DNA from: JAAETI01 sp964195945
GTDB taxonomy: Bacteria; Actinomycetota; Acidimicrobiia; Spongiisociales; UBA5794
Direction of reading: 5' to 3'
Assembly (NCBI GenBank): GCA_964195945.1
Contig: CAXMRC010000150.1
Coordinates: 1 to 64,000 of the forward strand
Length of the DNA stretch: 64,000 bases
The stretch's first letter is position 1. Every line of letters starts with the position of its first letter. Positions 51,432 to 60,008 of this stretch are shown piece by piece. The position numbers were made by a program, and so were the translations under genes. A model generated the notes under the pieces. It was not told the DNA's origin. It made no database searches and saw only the letters and a list, made by a program, of their open reading frames with translations.

Positions 51432-51839
51432 TCAGCCGACCCGCACGACTCGGAAGCGGATCCGGTCAAGTTCCTGATCCTCGAAGGTCACGACGAACGC
51501 ATAGCCCTTGGCGTCGGGGAACTCGATGCCGTGAAATGGGCTCACAATTGGCACGATGCTCGAAGAACCGGGAGGAAGGTTTGGCGGTGCGCCAACACGC
51601 AGCTTGCCCTTGGCCTCGACACCCATGTCGACGCCGTCTTCATCAATCAGACGCAGCGATATCTCGAGATCGCGATGACGCTCATCCGGCTCAATTTCGG
51701 CAACGAGGGCGACGGTCAAGCTGCGGTGGATGACAGGAAGTTTGCGGGCGCTGATGGTATCGAACCCGCCCCCGAGGACGAAAAGCTTCCCGCCCTGAAC
51801 TTGGGCCGAATCGGCCAGCATCGCCGTGGTCAAACGCAC
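51432..51839 (-). CDS. DUF6941 family protein
   Basis: The 135-aa protein starts at GTG 51839 after GGAGACAACG. VQGGKLFVLGGGFDTISARK and VVTFEDQELDRIRFRVVRVG are typical of this small, beta-rich, soluble family of unknown function. It heads the pgsA-gcvH block. Confidence 0.78.
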   Translation of the reverse strand: MRLTTAMLADSAQVQGGKLFVLGGGFDTISARKLPVIHRSLTVALVAEIEPDERHRDLEISLRLIDEDGVDMGVEAKGKLRVGAPPNLPPGSSSIVPIVSPFHGIEFPDAKGYAFVVTFEDQELDRIRFRVVRVG

Positions 51840-52011
51840 CGTTGTCTCCTCATCTTGCAGGCATATCCAAGGTTAATACCCGCACCGGTCACTTCTGTTC
51901 CATCTCCTACCCCCCTGTATCGGTCGGTTGTCCCTATGACTCAACCACTGTTTCTGAGCCGTTTCTACTCTTTTTGAGGGACAGAGCGGACCGGGTCTCG
52001 CACGATTGTCG

Positions 52012-52017
52012 TATTGT
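52012..52017 (+). promoter_or_regulatory. -10 box of the EEP hydrolase gene
   Basis: TATTGT ends 6 nt before ATG 52024. Confidence 0.45.
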
Positions 52018-52023
52018 CGCCCG

Positions 52024-52695
52024 ATGTCGTTACGGATCCTCACAATCAACCTATTCAATGGCAGGGCAGAATGCGACTCCCTAGCCTCTGCTCTACGGGA
52101 GCACTCCCCCGATGTCGTCGCTGTGCAGGAGTTGTCAGCCAACGCTACGAGCGTCCTGGCCGACTGGGGCACCAATCATCTTCTTGATCCGCGTGATGAC
52201 ATAACGGGCATGGGGATTGCCACGAGCCGGAGCGCACAGTTCTCTCGCCCCGACTTTCCCAATCGCAATCCGATCTTGGCGCACATAGAGGGAGCCGAAT
52301 TGGGTTTCCCCGATGGCATCGACGTGATCAATGCTCATCTGGTCAATCCGATTGCCAGGCCCCTGCGAACTTCACGACAGCTCCGCAGGCGTGAGTTGGC
52401 TGCCCTGGAACAGCTGCTAACGGGAGGGGGCACGTTAGGCACAAAAGTCCTGGTTGGAGACTTGAACTCGTCGCCGGCATGGCCTCTCTACCGCCGATTG
52501 TCCGGCCTTGCCACTGACGCCGCCGTCGAGGCAGGAACCGCAAAACGGAGCTGGGGACCAACCACGCGGTCTCCGCGGATGCTCCGGATCGATCATGCCT
52601 TCACCCAGGGGGCCCGGTGCGTCTCCACCCGGCTAGTCCACGTAGAGGGATCGGATCATCGCGGGCTGCTGGTCGATCTAGAGCCGAGCCGGTAG
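52024..52695 (+). CDS. Endonuclease/exonuclease/phosphatase (EEP) family protein
   Basis: The 223-aa protein has LRILTINLFNGRAECDSLA, VVAVQELSAN (catalytic Glu), INAHLVNP, KVLVGDLNSSPAW (D-x-N) and VEGSDHRGLLVDLE (SDH). These are the full EEP set. The substrate could be DNA, a phospholipid or an inositol phosphate. Its end overlaps the opposite DUF3054 gene by 40 bp. Confidence 0.87.
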   Translation: MSLRILTINLFNGRAECDSLASALREHSPDVVAVQELSANATSVLADWGTNHLLDPRDDITGMGIATSRSAQFSRPDFPNRNPILAHIEGAELGFPDGIDVINAHLVNPIARPLRTSRQLRRRELAALEQLLTGGGTLGTKVLVGDLNSSPAWPLYRRLSGLATDAAVEAGTAKRSWGPTTRSPRMLRIDHAFTQGARCVSTRLVHVEGSDHRGLLVDLEPSR

Positions 52696-53075
52696 CCGCG
52701 CGCCAGCATCCAACCGAGGGCCACCCGCCACATGACTAGACCGAACCCGTTCACCAAGATGGTGACGATGACGAATGTCGGTGGGACATCCCGCGCCAAA
52801 ATGGCGCCTCTCAAGAACGTCGCCAACGGTGCTGCGATGAGCCAGGCCCACCCTATTCGCCAAACGGCTTTTGGGTCATCAATAACGGTGGGGCTGTAGA
52901 CGTCAAGGAAGGGAGCGACGGCGGCCCAGGCAAGGAGGGAGGCCACGAGTGTCGCCGCCATGCGACCGAAGGCATCAAGGGTCAGGTGGGTCGCAAAGCC
53001 GACGATGGTTAGCAAAACAAGAACGGTTACATCGCCGATGATGGCCTTGCGTTGGGTTGGCGTGAAGTACGGCAC
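52656..53075 (-). CDS. DUF3054 membrane protein
   Basis: The 139-aa protein has four helices (VTVLVLLTIVGFATH; AATLVASLLAWAAVAPF; IGWAWLIAAPLATFLRGAIL; VIVTILVNGFGLVMWR) and matches DUF3054, a small actinobacterial membrane family of unknown role. Confidence 0.82.
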   Translation of the reverse strand: MPYFTPTQRKAIIGDVTVLVLLTIVGFATHLTLDAFGRMAATLVASLLAWAAVAPFLDVYSPTVIDDPKAVWRIGWAWLIAAPLATFLRGAILARDVPPTFVIVTILVNGFGLVMWRVALGWMLARGYRLGSRSTSSPR

Positions 53076-53251
53076 ATGAACTCAGATTCTCGCGAGCCGA
53101 GACCTTAGCCTCAATCCACCGACCCGGATCCGCTGCTGAAACGCCCTAAGGAGCAGGGGCGTCGCCCGATCACGCCATTGTTGGAGAAAGGCGCTTGGCT
53201 TCCACTCGTCACCACTGCAGATCTAGTTCAGGATCGGCTCAAGTCGATCGG

Positions 53252-53923
53252 TCATGACCGGTTCCACGGTGCACGGCCTGTAGGCCCGGTGACGCTGATG
53301 ACTTCTTCTCGCCCCCGCAGCGACATGATGATTCCATCCATCGCTTCTGCGCCAACTCCGACTAGCTCGCAGCTGAGGCGTCTTCTCCCGTCGTCTTCGA
53401 TCATGGAAATCCGGTGCACCTGGGCGCCCATGGCGTTGAGCGTCTCGAACAACGGGGTCAAGGTGCCATGACCGGGTTGGTATTCGATTTCGAGCGGCTG
53501 GACTGTGCCTCTACGGAGGTAGCCCCGTATCGGCGCAAAGCCGACCATCGCGAACAATGCCATCATCAATGCAGCAGGGGCAACGAGGTACAAGCCAAAA
53601 CCCGCAGCCACGCCGAGAGCGGCAGCAAACCACAGCGTTGCTGCGGTGGTGATCCCGGTCATCGTGAAGCCGCTTTTGATCATACCGCCGGCCCCAATAA
53701 AGCCGATCCCGGTCACCACTTGCGCGGCGACTCTGGTCAGGTCGGTTCCGTCTGCTGAGACCGAGGCCCCGGCAACAGAAAACAGCGCGGCGCCGGCAGC
53801 CACCAGAGTGTGGGTGCGAAGGCCAGCGGTCTTGTTTTGGACTTCTCTCTCAATGCCCAGGGCAGCCCCAAGGATCGCAGCTAGCGCGACGCGCGCGATC
53901 ATTTCAAGATCTGTCAACTGCAT
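53252..53923 (-). CDS. MgtC/SapB family membrane protein
   Basis: The 223-aa protein has the MgtC start (ALAAILGAALGIEREVQNKTAGLRTHTLV), VTGIGFIGAGGMI and four helices, then a cytoplasmic ACT-like domain of about 75 residues. MgtC proteins affect magnesium homeostasis and ATP synthase in pathogens. The small basic gene upstream (53963-54061) likely shares its transcript. Confidence 0.88.
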   Translation of the reverse strand: MQLTDLEMIARVALAAILGAALGIEREVQNKTAGLRTHTLVAAGAALFSVAGASVSADGTDLTRVAAQVVTGIGFIGAGGMIKSGFTMTGITTAATLWFAAALGVAAGFGLYLVAPAALMMALFAMVGFAPIRGYLRRGTVQPLEIEYQPGHGTLTPLFETLNAMGAQVHRISMIEDDGRRRLSCELVGVGAEAMDGIIMSLRGREEVISVTGPTGRAPWNRS

Positions 53924-53962
53924 CGATATCTCACTTGGCTAGCCGAGCCACTGCTGGGGCGG

Positions 53963-54061
53963 CTAGCTGCTCTGCTTGGATTTCTTGGCGGCGCGCTTTT
54001 CTTTCAGGCTCTTTGCCGCGACCTTTTTGGTCGCCCTGCCGCCTTTGTCTTTCGATGCCAT
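53963..54061 (-). CDS. 32-aa lysine-rich small protein
   Basis: ATG 54061 follows a near-perfect GGAGGTAATC. The frame encodes MASKDKGGRATKKVAAKS then LKEKRAAKKSKQSS and stops at TAG. Fourteen of 32 residues are Lys or Arg. Similar short KDKGG-type proteins occur in actinobacteria and may bind nucleic acid; function unknown. It precedes the mgtC-like gene by 39 bp. Confidence 0.7.
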   Translation of the reverse strand: MASKDKGGRATKKVAAKSLKEKRAAKKSKQSS

Positions 54062-54268
54062 GATTACCTCCAGGCCGGCCACTGGAGTTAGTGGCCGTCA
54101 CCATTCTCCCACGGTGAGACCGCAACTGGCCCCATTTTGTCAAACGCGAGCCACACGCCGCCGCGTCGAAGGCGACGTTGGGCGTCTAATTGGATCAACA
54201 ATCCGCACCATGATTGGGTCGCGATTCTGTGCTGCGAGTAACATCGTCTCAAGCGATCGGAGGGGAAG

Positions 54269-55306
54269 ATGAGAAGGATCTCGACACGTTGGCCTAATGG
54301 AATCATCCTATTAGTGGTGGTCGCAACTCTTAGCCTTGCTGCCTGTGGTGGTGATGACGACAGTGCTGCGGGCGACGGAGGCACAATCTCGGTCTTTGGT
54401 GCTTTCGCCACTCAGATCGAAGAGCCATGGGACGGTGTGATCCATCGAGCGCTGCTCGCTGAGGCCGAGGCAGGCAACATCGAGTACGACTTCACAGATG
54501 ACATCGGCTACAGCGGCGACATGGAACGGATCCTCACTGAGGTGGCCGAGCAGGACAAACCGGACATCATCTTTGGTGATGCGTTTGGCAATGAGGATGC
54601 GGTGCGCCGTGTGGCGTCGAACTATCCGGATATCGCTTTTGCGTTTGGTTCAGGCGGCGGACCGGCAGATCCCAATTTCTCGGTATTTGACAACTGGATC
54701 CACGAGCCGGCCTACCTCGCCGGGATGCTGGCCGGGGGTCTGACCGAGACCAACGTGGTTGGCGTGGTCGGCGGGTATCCCGTCCCAGAGGTAAACCGGA
54801 TCACAAACGCGTTTGTGGCCGGTGCCCAGGAAACCAATCCCAATGTCGAGGTGAAGGTCACCTTCATCAATAGCTGGTTCGACCCCGCCGCAGCCAAGGA
54901 GGCTGCACTTGCTCAGATCGATGCCGGAGCCGACGTGATGTACGCCGAGCGGTTTGGCGTAATCGAAGCATCGCAAGAGCGCGGAGCATTCTCGTTCGGG
55001 AACATGTCCGACCAAGTGGATCTCGCTCCTGACAGCGTCATCTCCAGCGTCGTATGGGACATGGCGCCAACTGTGGCTTATGTCATCGATCAGGTTGGCG
55101 CCGGTGCGTACACCTCACAGGATCTGAAAGATTTCAGCATGCTGGCCAAAGGCGGTGCGTCACTTGCGAGCATCAATACGGATCTAGCCGTTCCCCAGGA
55201 TCTTCTCGATCTGGTTACCCAGAGAGAGGCTGAGATCAGGAGCGGTGCGTTCCGCGTCAATATCAACGAGGCTGAGCCAGCCGGGTCGGTCCTTGTTGGC
55301 GGGTGA
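54269..55306 (+). CDS. BMP-family nucleoside-binding lipoprotein
   Basis: The 345-aa protein has lipobox LSLAAC at residues 20-25 and the Med/BMP fold (IEEPWDGVIHRALLAEAEA, DIIFGDAFGNEDAVRRVA, YLAGMLAGGLTETNVVGVVG, PDSVISSVVWDMAPTVAYVI). BMP proteins capture purine or pyrimidine nucleosides outside the membrane and deliver them to an ABC importer. GGAGGGG precedes the ATG. First gene of a five-gene operon. Confidence 0.9.
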   Translation: MRRISTRWPNGIILLVVVATLSLAACGGDDDSAAGDGGTISVFGAFATQIEEPWDGVIHRALLAEAEAGNIEYDFTDDIGYSGDMERILTEVAEQDKPDIIFGDAFGNEDAVRRVASNYPDIAFAFGSGGGPADPNFSVFDNWIHEPAYLAGMLAGGLTETNVVGVVGGYPVPEVNRITNAFVAGAQETNPNVEVKVTFINSWFDPAAAKEAALAQIDAGADVMYAERFGVIEASQERGAFSFGNMSDQVDLAPDSVISSVVWDMAPTVAYVIDQVGAGAYTSQDLKDFSMLAKGGASLASINTDLAVPQDLLDLVTQREAEIRSGAFRVNINEAEPAGSVLVGG

Positions 55307-56810
55307 GGCTTCCGCTGTTCCGGTAGTCGAGCTCAAGTCGATCAGTAAGAGCTTTGGCTCGCTCCTAGCGAACGATCGAATCGATCTTTCGCTACGACGC
55401 GGCGAGGTCCATGGGGTGCTCGGTGAGAACGGTGCGGGTAAGACCACCCTGATGCGGGTGCTCTACGGACTGACCCGACCCGAGAGCGGAGAGATCAGAG
55501 TCGACGGTGCGGCGGTAACTATCGCGTCACCGAAGGACGCGATCCGTGTCGGAATCGGGATGGTCACTCAGCACTTTGCTCTGGTAAAACCCATGACCGT
55601 TACCGAGAACGTAATCCTCGGTCGTGCCGGTGGCCCGGTTCTTGATCTCGATCGCGCAAGACGGCTGGTCGGTGAAGCGGCCGAGAAATACGGGCTTCAC
55701 GTCGACCCCGAGCAGCGGCTGGGAGATCTCTCGGTCGGCGAGCAGCAGCGGGTTGAGATCCTGAAAGCACTGTATCGCGAGTGCCGGGTCTTGATTCTTG
55801 ACGAGCCGACCGCAGTGCTCACACCTCAGGAAATCCGCGCTCTGTTCGAGACGCTCAACAAACTGCGGGAAACCGGCATGGCGATCGTATTCATCAGCCA
55901 TAAGCTTCCCGAGGTGATGGCGCTGACCGACCGTGTCACGGTCCTTCGTCGGGGAAAGGTTGTCAACACTGTGGTGACCGCAGCCACAGATGCTGCCGGT
56001 CTGGCCTCCTTGATGGTGGGGAGGCCGGCAACAGCGCCCGAGCAGAAAGTTGCGAGCGACCCCGGACCCGTGGTTCTTGAGGTCGTCGGTCTCTCCGCAT
56101 TGGGGAAGTTGGGACGCCCTGCGCTATCGAATGTCAGTTTTGCGGTTGGTTCGGGCGAGATCCTCGGTTTCGCAGGGGTCTCGGGCAACGGCCAAACGGA
56201 ATTGGCGGAGGTGCTCTCAGGCATGAGGACCGCAACCTTCGGTTCGGTTCTGTTGGAGGCACATGACATCGCCGGTTCTACCCCACGGCAGATTGTGGCC
56301 GCCGGCATGGGCCGCATCCCCGAGGATCGCCACGAGGCTCTCGTCGGGGAGATGTCCGTTGCCCACAATCTCATCCTCGAGCATCTGGATGAGGTCGGAA
56401 GCCGCTCGGTTCTCGACCGGCAAGGCATTCGCTCAAATGCCGTGGATCTGATCGACCGTTTTGCGATCAAAGCTGGGCCCGACGACCTGGTCAAGACACT
56501 CTCCGGTGGCAACATTCAGAAAGTTCTTCTTGCTCGAGTGTTGGCTAGAGACCCGAAAGCCCTCGTCATCTCTCAGCCGACGCGCGGACTCGATGTCGGG
56601 GCCACGGAATACGTGCGCTCTGAGCTCTTGGCGCAGCGGGCCCGCGGGGCCGCGATCGTCTTGATCAGCGAGGACCTCGACGAACTCATGGAACTGTCGG
56701 ACCGGTTGGTGGTGCTGTACAGCGGACGCATCGTCGGCGAACTATCGGCTGCGGCAGCAGATCGCGATCACATCGGGCTCTTGATGGCAGGCCATACGGA
56801 GGTGGCTTGA
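55293..56810 (+). CDS. Nucleoside ABC importer ATPase (double domain)
   Basis: The 505-aa protein has two ABC domains: GENGAGKTT with LSVGEQQRVEILKAL and DEPTAVL, and a second P-loop GVSGNGQTE with LSGGNIQKVLLARVL. The unusual second P-loop without Lys is normal in RbsA/NupO-type importers. The TTG start at 55293 or 55296 overlaps the lipoprotein stop, so the genes are coupled. The longer frame lies in the BMP gene. Confidence 0.9.
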   Translation: MLAGEASAVPVVELKSISKSFGSLLANDRIDLSLRRGEVHGVLGENGAGKTTLMRVLYGLTRPESGEIRVDGAAVTIASPKDAIRVGIGMVTQHFALVKPMTVTENVILGRAGGPVLDLDRARRLVGEAAEKYGLHVDPEQRLGDLSVGEQQRVEILKALYRECRVLILDEPTAVLTPQEIRALFETLNKLRETGMAIVFISHKLPEVMALTDRVTVLRRGKVVNTVVTAATDAAGLASLMVGRPATAPEQKVASDPGPVVLEVVGLSALGKLGRPALSNVSFAVGSGEILGFAGVSGNGQTELAEVLSGMRTATFGSVLLEAHDIAGSTPRQIVAAGMGRIPEDRHEALVGEMSVAHNLILEHLDEVGSRSVLDRQGIRSNAVDLIDRFAIKAGPDDLVKTLSGGNIQKVLLARVLARDPKALVISQPTRGLDVGATEYVRSELLAQRARGAAIVLISEDLDELMELSDRLVVLYSGRIVGELSAAAADRDHIGLLMAGHTEVA

Positions 56811-56811
56811 T

Positions 56812-57897
56812 ATGGGGGCGTTGCGACGCGGCTCGATTACAGCTGGCATCATCCTCGGCGCGACCTTCGTCATAACAACCCCGTTCATACTGATGGCGGG
56901 GGCCAACCCCTTTGCCGCCTACGCCGAGTTCTTGGTTCTGCCGTTGACGTCGCGGTTCTCGTTCCTAGAGGTTTTGGTCGCTTCGATTCCTCTTATTCTC
57001 ACTGGTCTTGCGGTCGCCCTGGCGTTCCGTGCGGGCTATTGGAACATCGGAGCCGAGGGACAGCTGCTGATGGGTGCGGTGGCCGCGGCCGGCGTGGGGA
57101 TGGCGGCTGGCGATCAGCCACGGGTTCTGGTGCTTCTGGCGGTCGTTGTTGCCGGTGCTCTGGCCGGTGCACTGTGGGCGCTGGTTCCCGCTTTGTTGCG
57201 GGTAAAGCTTGGCATAGATGAAGTGGTGACAACGCTACTTCTCAACCCGGTTGCCTTGCTGGTGGTCACCGCGCTGCTCAACGGTCCATGGCGGGACTCG
57301 GAGACCGGGTTCCCCGAATCAGACCGTATCGCTGAATCGGCTCAATTCCCGGTGTTGGTCAGCCGTTCCCGAGTCCACCTTGGTTTTCTCATCGGGGTTG
57401 CTATCGCCGGCATCTTGTGGTTTGTCCTGGCTCGCACGGTGGCTGGTCTTCGCATCTCAGCTGTCGGACTCAGTCCCAACGCCGCTCGCTTCGCTGGTAT
57501 CGATGTGGGGAGGACACTGCTCGTTGCCGCTCTCGTCAGCGGCGCCATTGCCGGCATTGCAGGAGCCAGCGAGGTAGGCGGCATCCAGTACCGACTGACT
57601 GGTGGCCTCTCCCCCGGTTTCGGCTACACCGGGATTGTGGTTGCAACGCTCGGGGGTTTGGCTATGCCAACCGTTGTTCTTGCTGCGATCCTGCTCGGCG
57701 ACCTCAACGTGGGTGCAGGCACCGCCGGCCGCGTTCTTGACATTCCGTCGCAGCTTGGCGACGTCGTGCAAGCCACTGTGTTGCTCGTCACTGTCGGAGT
57801 CTTGGTCTACCGCCGGTATCGGCAGCGTCGCCCGACAGTCGCTCTTCCCGAAGTGCCACTCCCCGAAGTGTCAGTTCCCGAGGCGGAGGCACCATGA
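56812..57897 (+). CDS. Nucleoside ABC importer permease 1
   Basis: The 361-aa protein has about nine helices and the hallmark NIGAEGQLLMGAVAA and LLNPVALLVV. LNVGAG and a Pro/Val/Glu-rich tail (PEVPLPEVSVPEAEAP) follow. It starts one base after the ATPase stop and shares an ATGA with permease 2. This pairing is the BmpC/NupP arrangement. Confidence 0.9.
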   Translation: MGALRRGSITAGIILGATFVITTPFILMAGANPFAAYAEFLVLPLTSRFSFLEVLVASIPLILTGLAVALAFRAGYWNIGAEGQLLMGAVAAAGVGMAAGDQPRVLVLLAVVVAGALAGALWALVPALLRVKLGIDEVVTTLLLNPVALLVVTALLNGPWRDSETGFPESDRIAESAQFPVLVSRSRVHLGFLIGVAIAGILWFVLARTVAGLRISAVGLSPNAARFAGIDVGRTLLVAALVSGAIAGIAGASEVGGIQYRLTGGLSPGFGYTGIVVATLGGLAMPTVVLAAILLGDLNVGAGTAGRVLDIPSQLGDVVQATVLLVTVGVLVYRRYRQRRPTVALPEVPLPEVSVPEAEAP

Positions 57898-58799
57898 GCT
57901 TTGTCTTTGAGGTGCTTGCAGCGACGTTCCGCATTGCCACTCCCCTGGTTTATGGGACGATCGGCGAAACCTACGCAGAAAAGGCCGGGATTCTGAATCT
58001 CGGGATCGAGGGCACGATGTATGCCGGGGCGTTCTTTGGTTTCGCCGCAGCCTCACAAACTGGCTCACTCGGACTTGGAATCCTTGCCGCTGTCGGTGTC
58101 GGGCTCCTCGCCGGCGCGCTCATGGCATTCCTGAGCGTGACAGTTGGTACCAGCCAGCATGTTGCCGGTATCGGCATCACCCTGGGCCTTATCGGTCTCT
58201 CCGAGTTCATCAACCGGCTCTACTTCGGCAGCTCCGAGGGCATACGTCGCATTGAGCCATACCGGCTGTTGGAACCGTTCGGGTCAAACAACCTCTTCAG
58301 CCAATACGCGATGACGTACGTTGCGTTTCTGATTGTTGCCCCGCTGGCGTGGTGGGTGCTGCGTTCCACCTCGTTCGGTCTTGCGGTACGTGCGGTCGGG
58401 GAGAACCCGGAGGCTGCCGATGCTGCCGGGCTATCGGTTGCCCTATATCGATATGCCGCACTGATGATCGGTGGTGCATTGATGGCGGTCGGCGGAGCCT
58501 TTCTTACTCTGGCGACGCTCGGCACGTTCACGCTCGACATAATCGCGGGCAGGGGCTGGGTTTGTATCGCGCTTGTTATCTTCGGACGATGGCGGATATG
58601 GCGGGGAGTCTTTGGGGCCCTGGTGTTTGCTGCCGTTTTCTCGCTGCAGTTGCGGCTCCGGATTCTGGCGGGGTGGGACGCAATTCCGTTCGAGTTGCTC
58701 TTGGCGCTCCCCTATCTGGTCGTGATCGCGGCTCTGGCAGCCTCCGGTCGTAACGTTGAATACCCCGGAGCCTATCTGAAGCACTACAGGAGAGAATGA
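57894..58799 (+). CDS. Nucleoside ABC importer permease 2
   Basis: The 301-aa permease starts FEVLAATFRIATPLVYGTIGE and has ILNLGIEGTMYAGAFFGFAA, VGENPEAADAAGLSVALYRY and IAGRGWVCIALVIFGRW, typical of the NupQ partner. About nine helices. It overlaps both neighbours by 4 bp. Confidence 0.9.
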   Translation: MSFVFEVLAATFRIATPLVYGTIGETYAEKAGILNLGIEGTMYAGAFFGFAAASQTGSLGLGILAAVGVGLLAGALMAFLSVTVGTSQHVAGIGITLGLIGLSEFINRLYFGSSEGIRRIEPYRLLEPFGSNNLFSQYAMTYVAFLIVAPLAWWVLRSTSFGLAVRAVGENPEAADAAGLSVALYRYAALMIGGALMAVGGAFLTLATLGTFTLDIIAGRGWVCIALVIFGRWRIWRGVFGALVFAAVFSLQLRLRILAGWDAIPFELLLALPYLVVIAALAASGRNVEYPGAYLKHYRRE

Positions 58800-59248
58800 T
58801 GAACGATTGGGACGTCCGTTGTCTAGATGAAGCGATTGCCCAGGCGAAAACTGGGTTGGCGGAGGGTGGCATTCCGATCGGGGCTGCGCTCGCCACCGCG
58901 GAGGAAATCCTCGGAGCCGGGCACAACCGGCGAGTTCAGCTTGGCTCGGCGATTCGCCATGGGGAGACCGACGCGCTGGAGGTTGCGGGTCGGCAGCCGG
59001 CATCTGTGTACCGCACCGCAACTATGTACACCACCCTGTCGCCTTGCGATATGTGCACCGGTGCGATTCTTCTCTATGGAATTCCAAGGGTTGTCATCGG
59101 CGAAAACCGAACCTTCATGGGGGCCGAAGACTTGCTGCGCAGCCGCGGGGTCGAGGTCGTCATCGCCGACAACTCCGAGTGCATAGCCATGATGGAGGGC
59201 TTCATCGCAGAGAGCCCCGCGCTGTGGAATGAGGACATCGGAGAGTAA
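58796..59248 (+). CDS. Cytosine deaminase (yeast FCY1-type)
   Basis: The 150-aa zinc deaminase has HGETDALE (HxE) and TLSPCDMCTGAILLYGIPRV (PCxxC). FIAESPALWNEDIGE closes the protein, much as in yeast Fcy1 (FIDERPQDWFEDIGE), and the ILLYGIPR segment also matches. This suggests true cytosine deaminase rather than guanine or tRNA adenosine deaminase. It makes uracil from cytosine. The overlap with permease 2 links the enzyme to the importer. Confidence 0.8.
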   Translation: MMNDWDVRCLDEAIAQAKTGLAEGGIPIGAALATAEEILGAGHNRRVQLGSAIRHGETDALEVAGRQPASVYRTATMYTTLSPCDMCTGAILLYGIPRVVIGENRTFMGAEDLLRSRGVEVVIADNSECIAMMEGFIAESPALWNEDIGE

Positions 59249-59264
59249 AACCTGGTTGTTCCGG

Positions 59265-59849
59265 TCAGGGTGTTTGCGAAGCGGACCCATCGCGCAGCCA
59301 CGGAGGACCACCGCCACCACCGCTGGGTGTTGTTGCTACCGCCACCTCGGGTGCGTCCGCTTCCCACGATCTGAGCAGGCCTACGACCGCCTGGATCTCC
59401 GACTCGGTCATTCGGTCTCCCCACGGTGGCATCGCGGTATCAGGTACGCCGAGCGTGATGATCTGCTGGATCGCTCCGTCGGGTGTCTCCTCGAGGAACC
59501 CTTTGACGTTGAGTGCGGGCGCACGTGGGGTCCCTTGCCCGAGCGGTCCATGACACTGTGCGCAATTGGTCGAATAGAGAGCTCCCCCCAGCTCCAAGGA
59601 CTCCGCAGGGGTGTAGTTGATTTGCAAAAACACCCCGGTGGTCACGAGCATCATGACTAGGAGAGCCGCAAGACCTCCAAGGCCCCAGGTGTAGCTAAAG
59701 CGGAGCGTCCTTTTCGGGATGCGCGACGGGTGCAGGTGCAGTACCAACGTGTCGAGCACCATCCGCGTACGACCACGATCGTCCTTCGGCACCGGTGGTG
59801 GTGCCAGCCTCTCCCGGATTCGCTGCAGGCTTGAGTCGTCACGCTCCAT
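59265..59849 (-). CDS. Cytochrome b N-terminal helix fused to a cytochrome c domain
   Basis: The 194-aa protein starts at ATG 59849 (an in-frame ATG at 60002, just after the cydB stop, is possible). Residues about 30-80 contain VLHLHPSRIPKRTLRFSYTW followed by GLGGLAALLVMML and YTPA, the first helix of cytochrome b/b6. The heme-b-carrying helices are absent. A class I cytochrome c domain follows with CAQCH and a Met in AMPPWGDRM. It should be membrane-anchored with heme c outside. It is downstream of cydAB, likely in the same operon. Electron acceptor or donor role is inferred. Confidence 0.72.
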   Translation of the reverse strand: MERDDSSLQRIRERLAPPPVPKDDRGRTRMVLDTLVLHLHPSRIPKRTLRFSYTWGLGGLAALLVMMLVTTGVFLQINYTPAESLELGGALYSTNCAQCHGPLGQGTPRAPALNVKGFLEETPDGAIQQIITLGVPDTAMPPWGDRMTESEIQAVVGLLRSWEADAPEVAVATTPSGGGGGPPWLRDGSASQTP

Positions 59850-60008
59850 GTGGCGGGGATATTGGCTTGCGCGAATACCCGGCGGCTTGCCAGGCTTGCA
59901 ACTTTGGCGGCTCGTGCTGGCGTTCCTGCACCCGCGAGCGACTGCCGCGCCCGCGGCCAGCTCCACGTCTACGGACCGGCCAGAGTTCGAGTCGGCGGCC
60001 ATGTGGTC

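Noticed and set aside
53249..53260. 12-bp palindrome CGGTCATGACCG at the mgtC stop
   Set aside because: Short and includes coding sequence; no second site or hairpin extension to support an operator or terminator.
59850..60002. Start of the cytochrome fusion at ATG 60002
   Set aside because: Not excluded, but the extra 51 residues are Arg/Ser-rich and unlike cytochrome b N-termini, so ATG 59849 is preferred.
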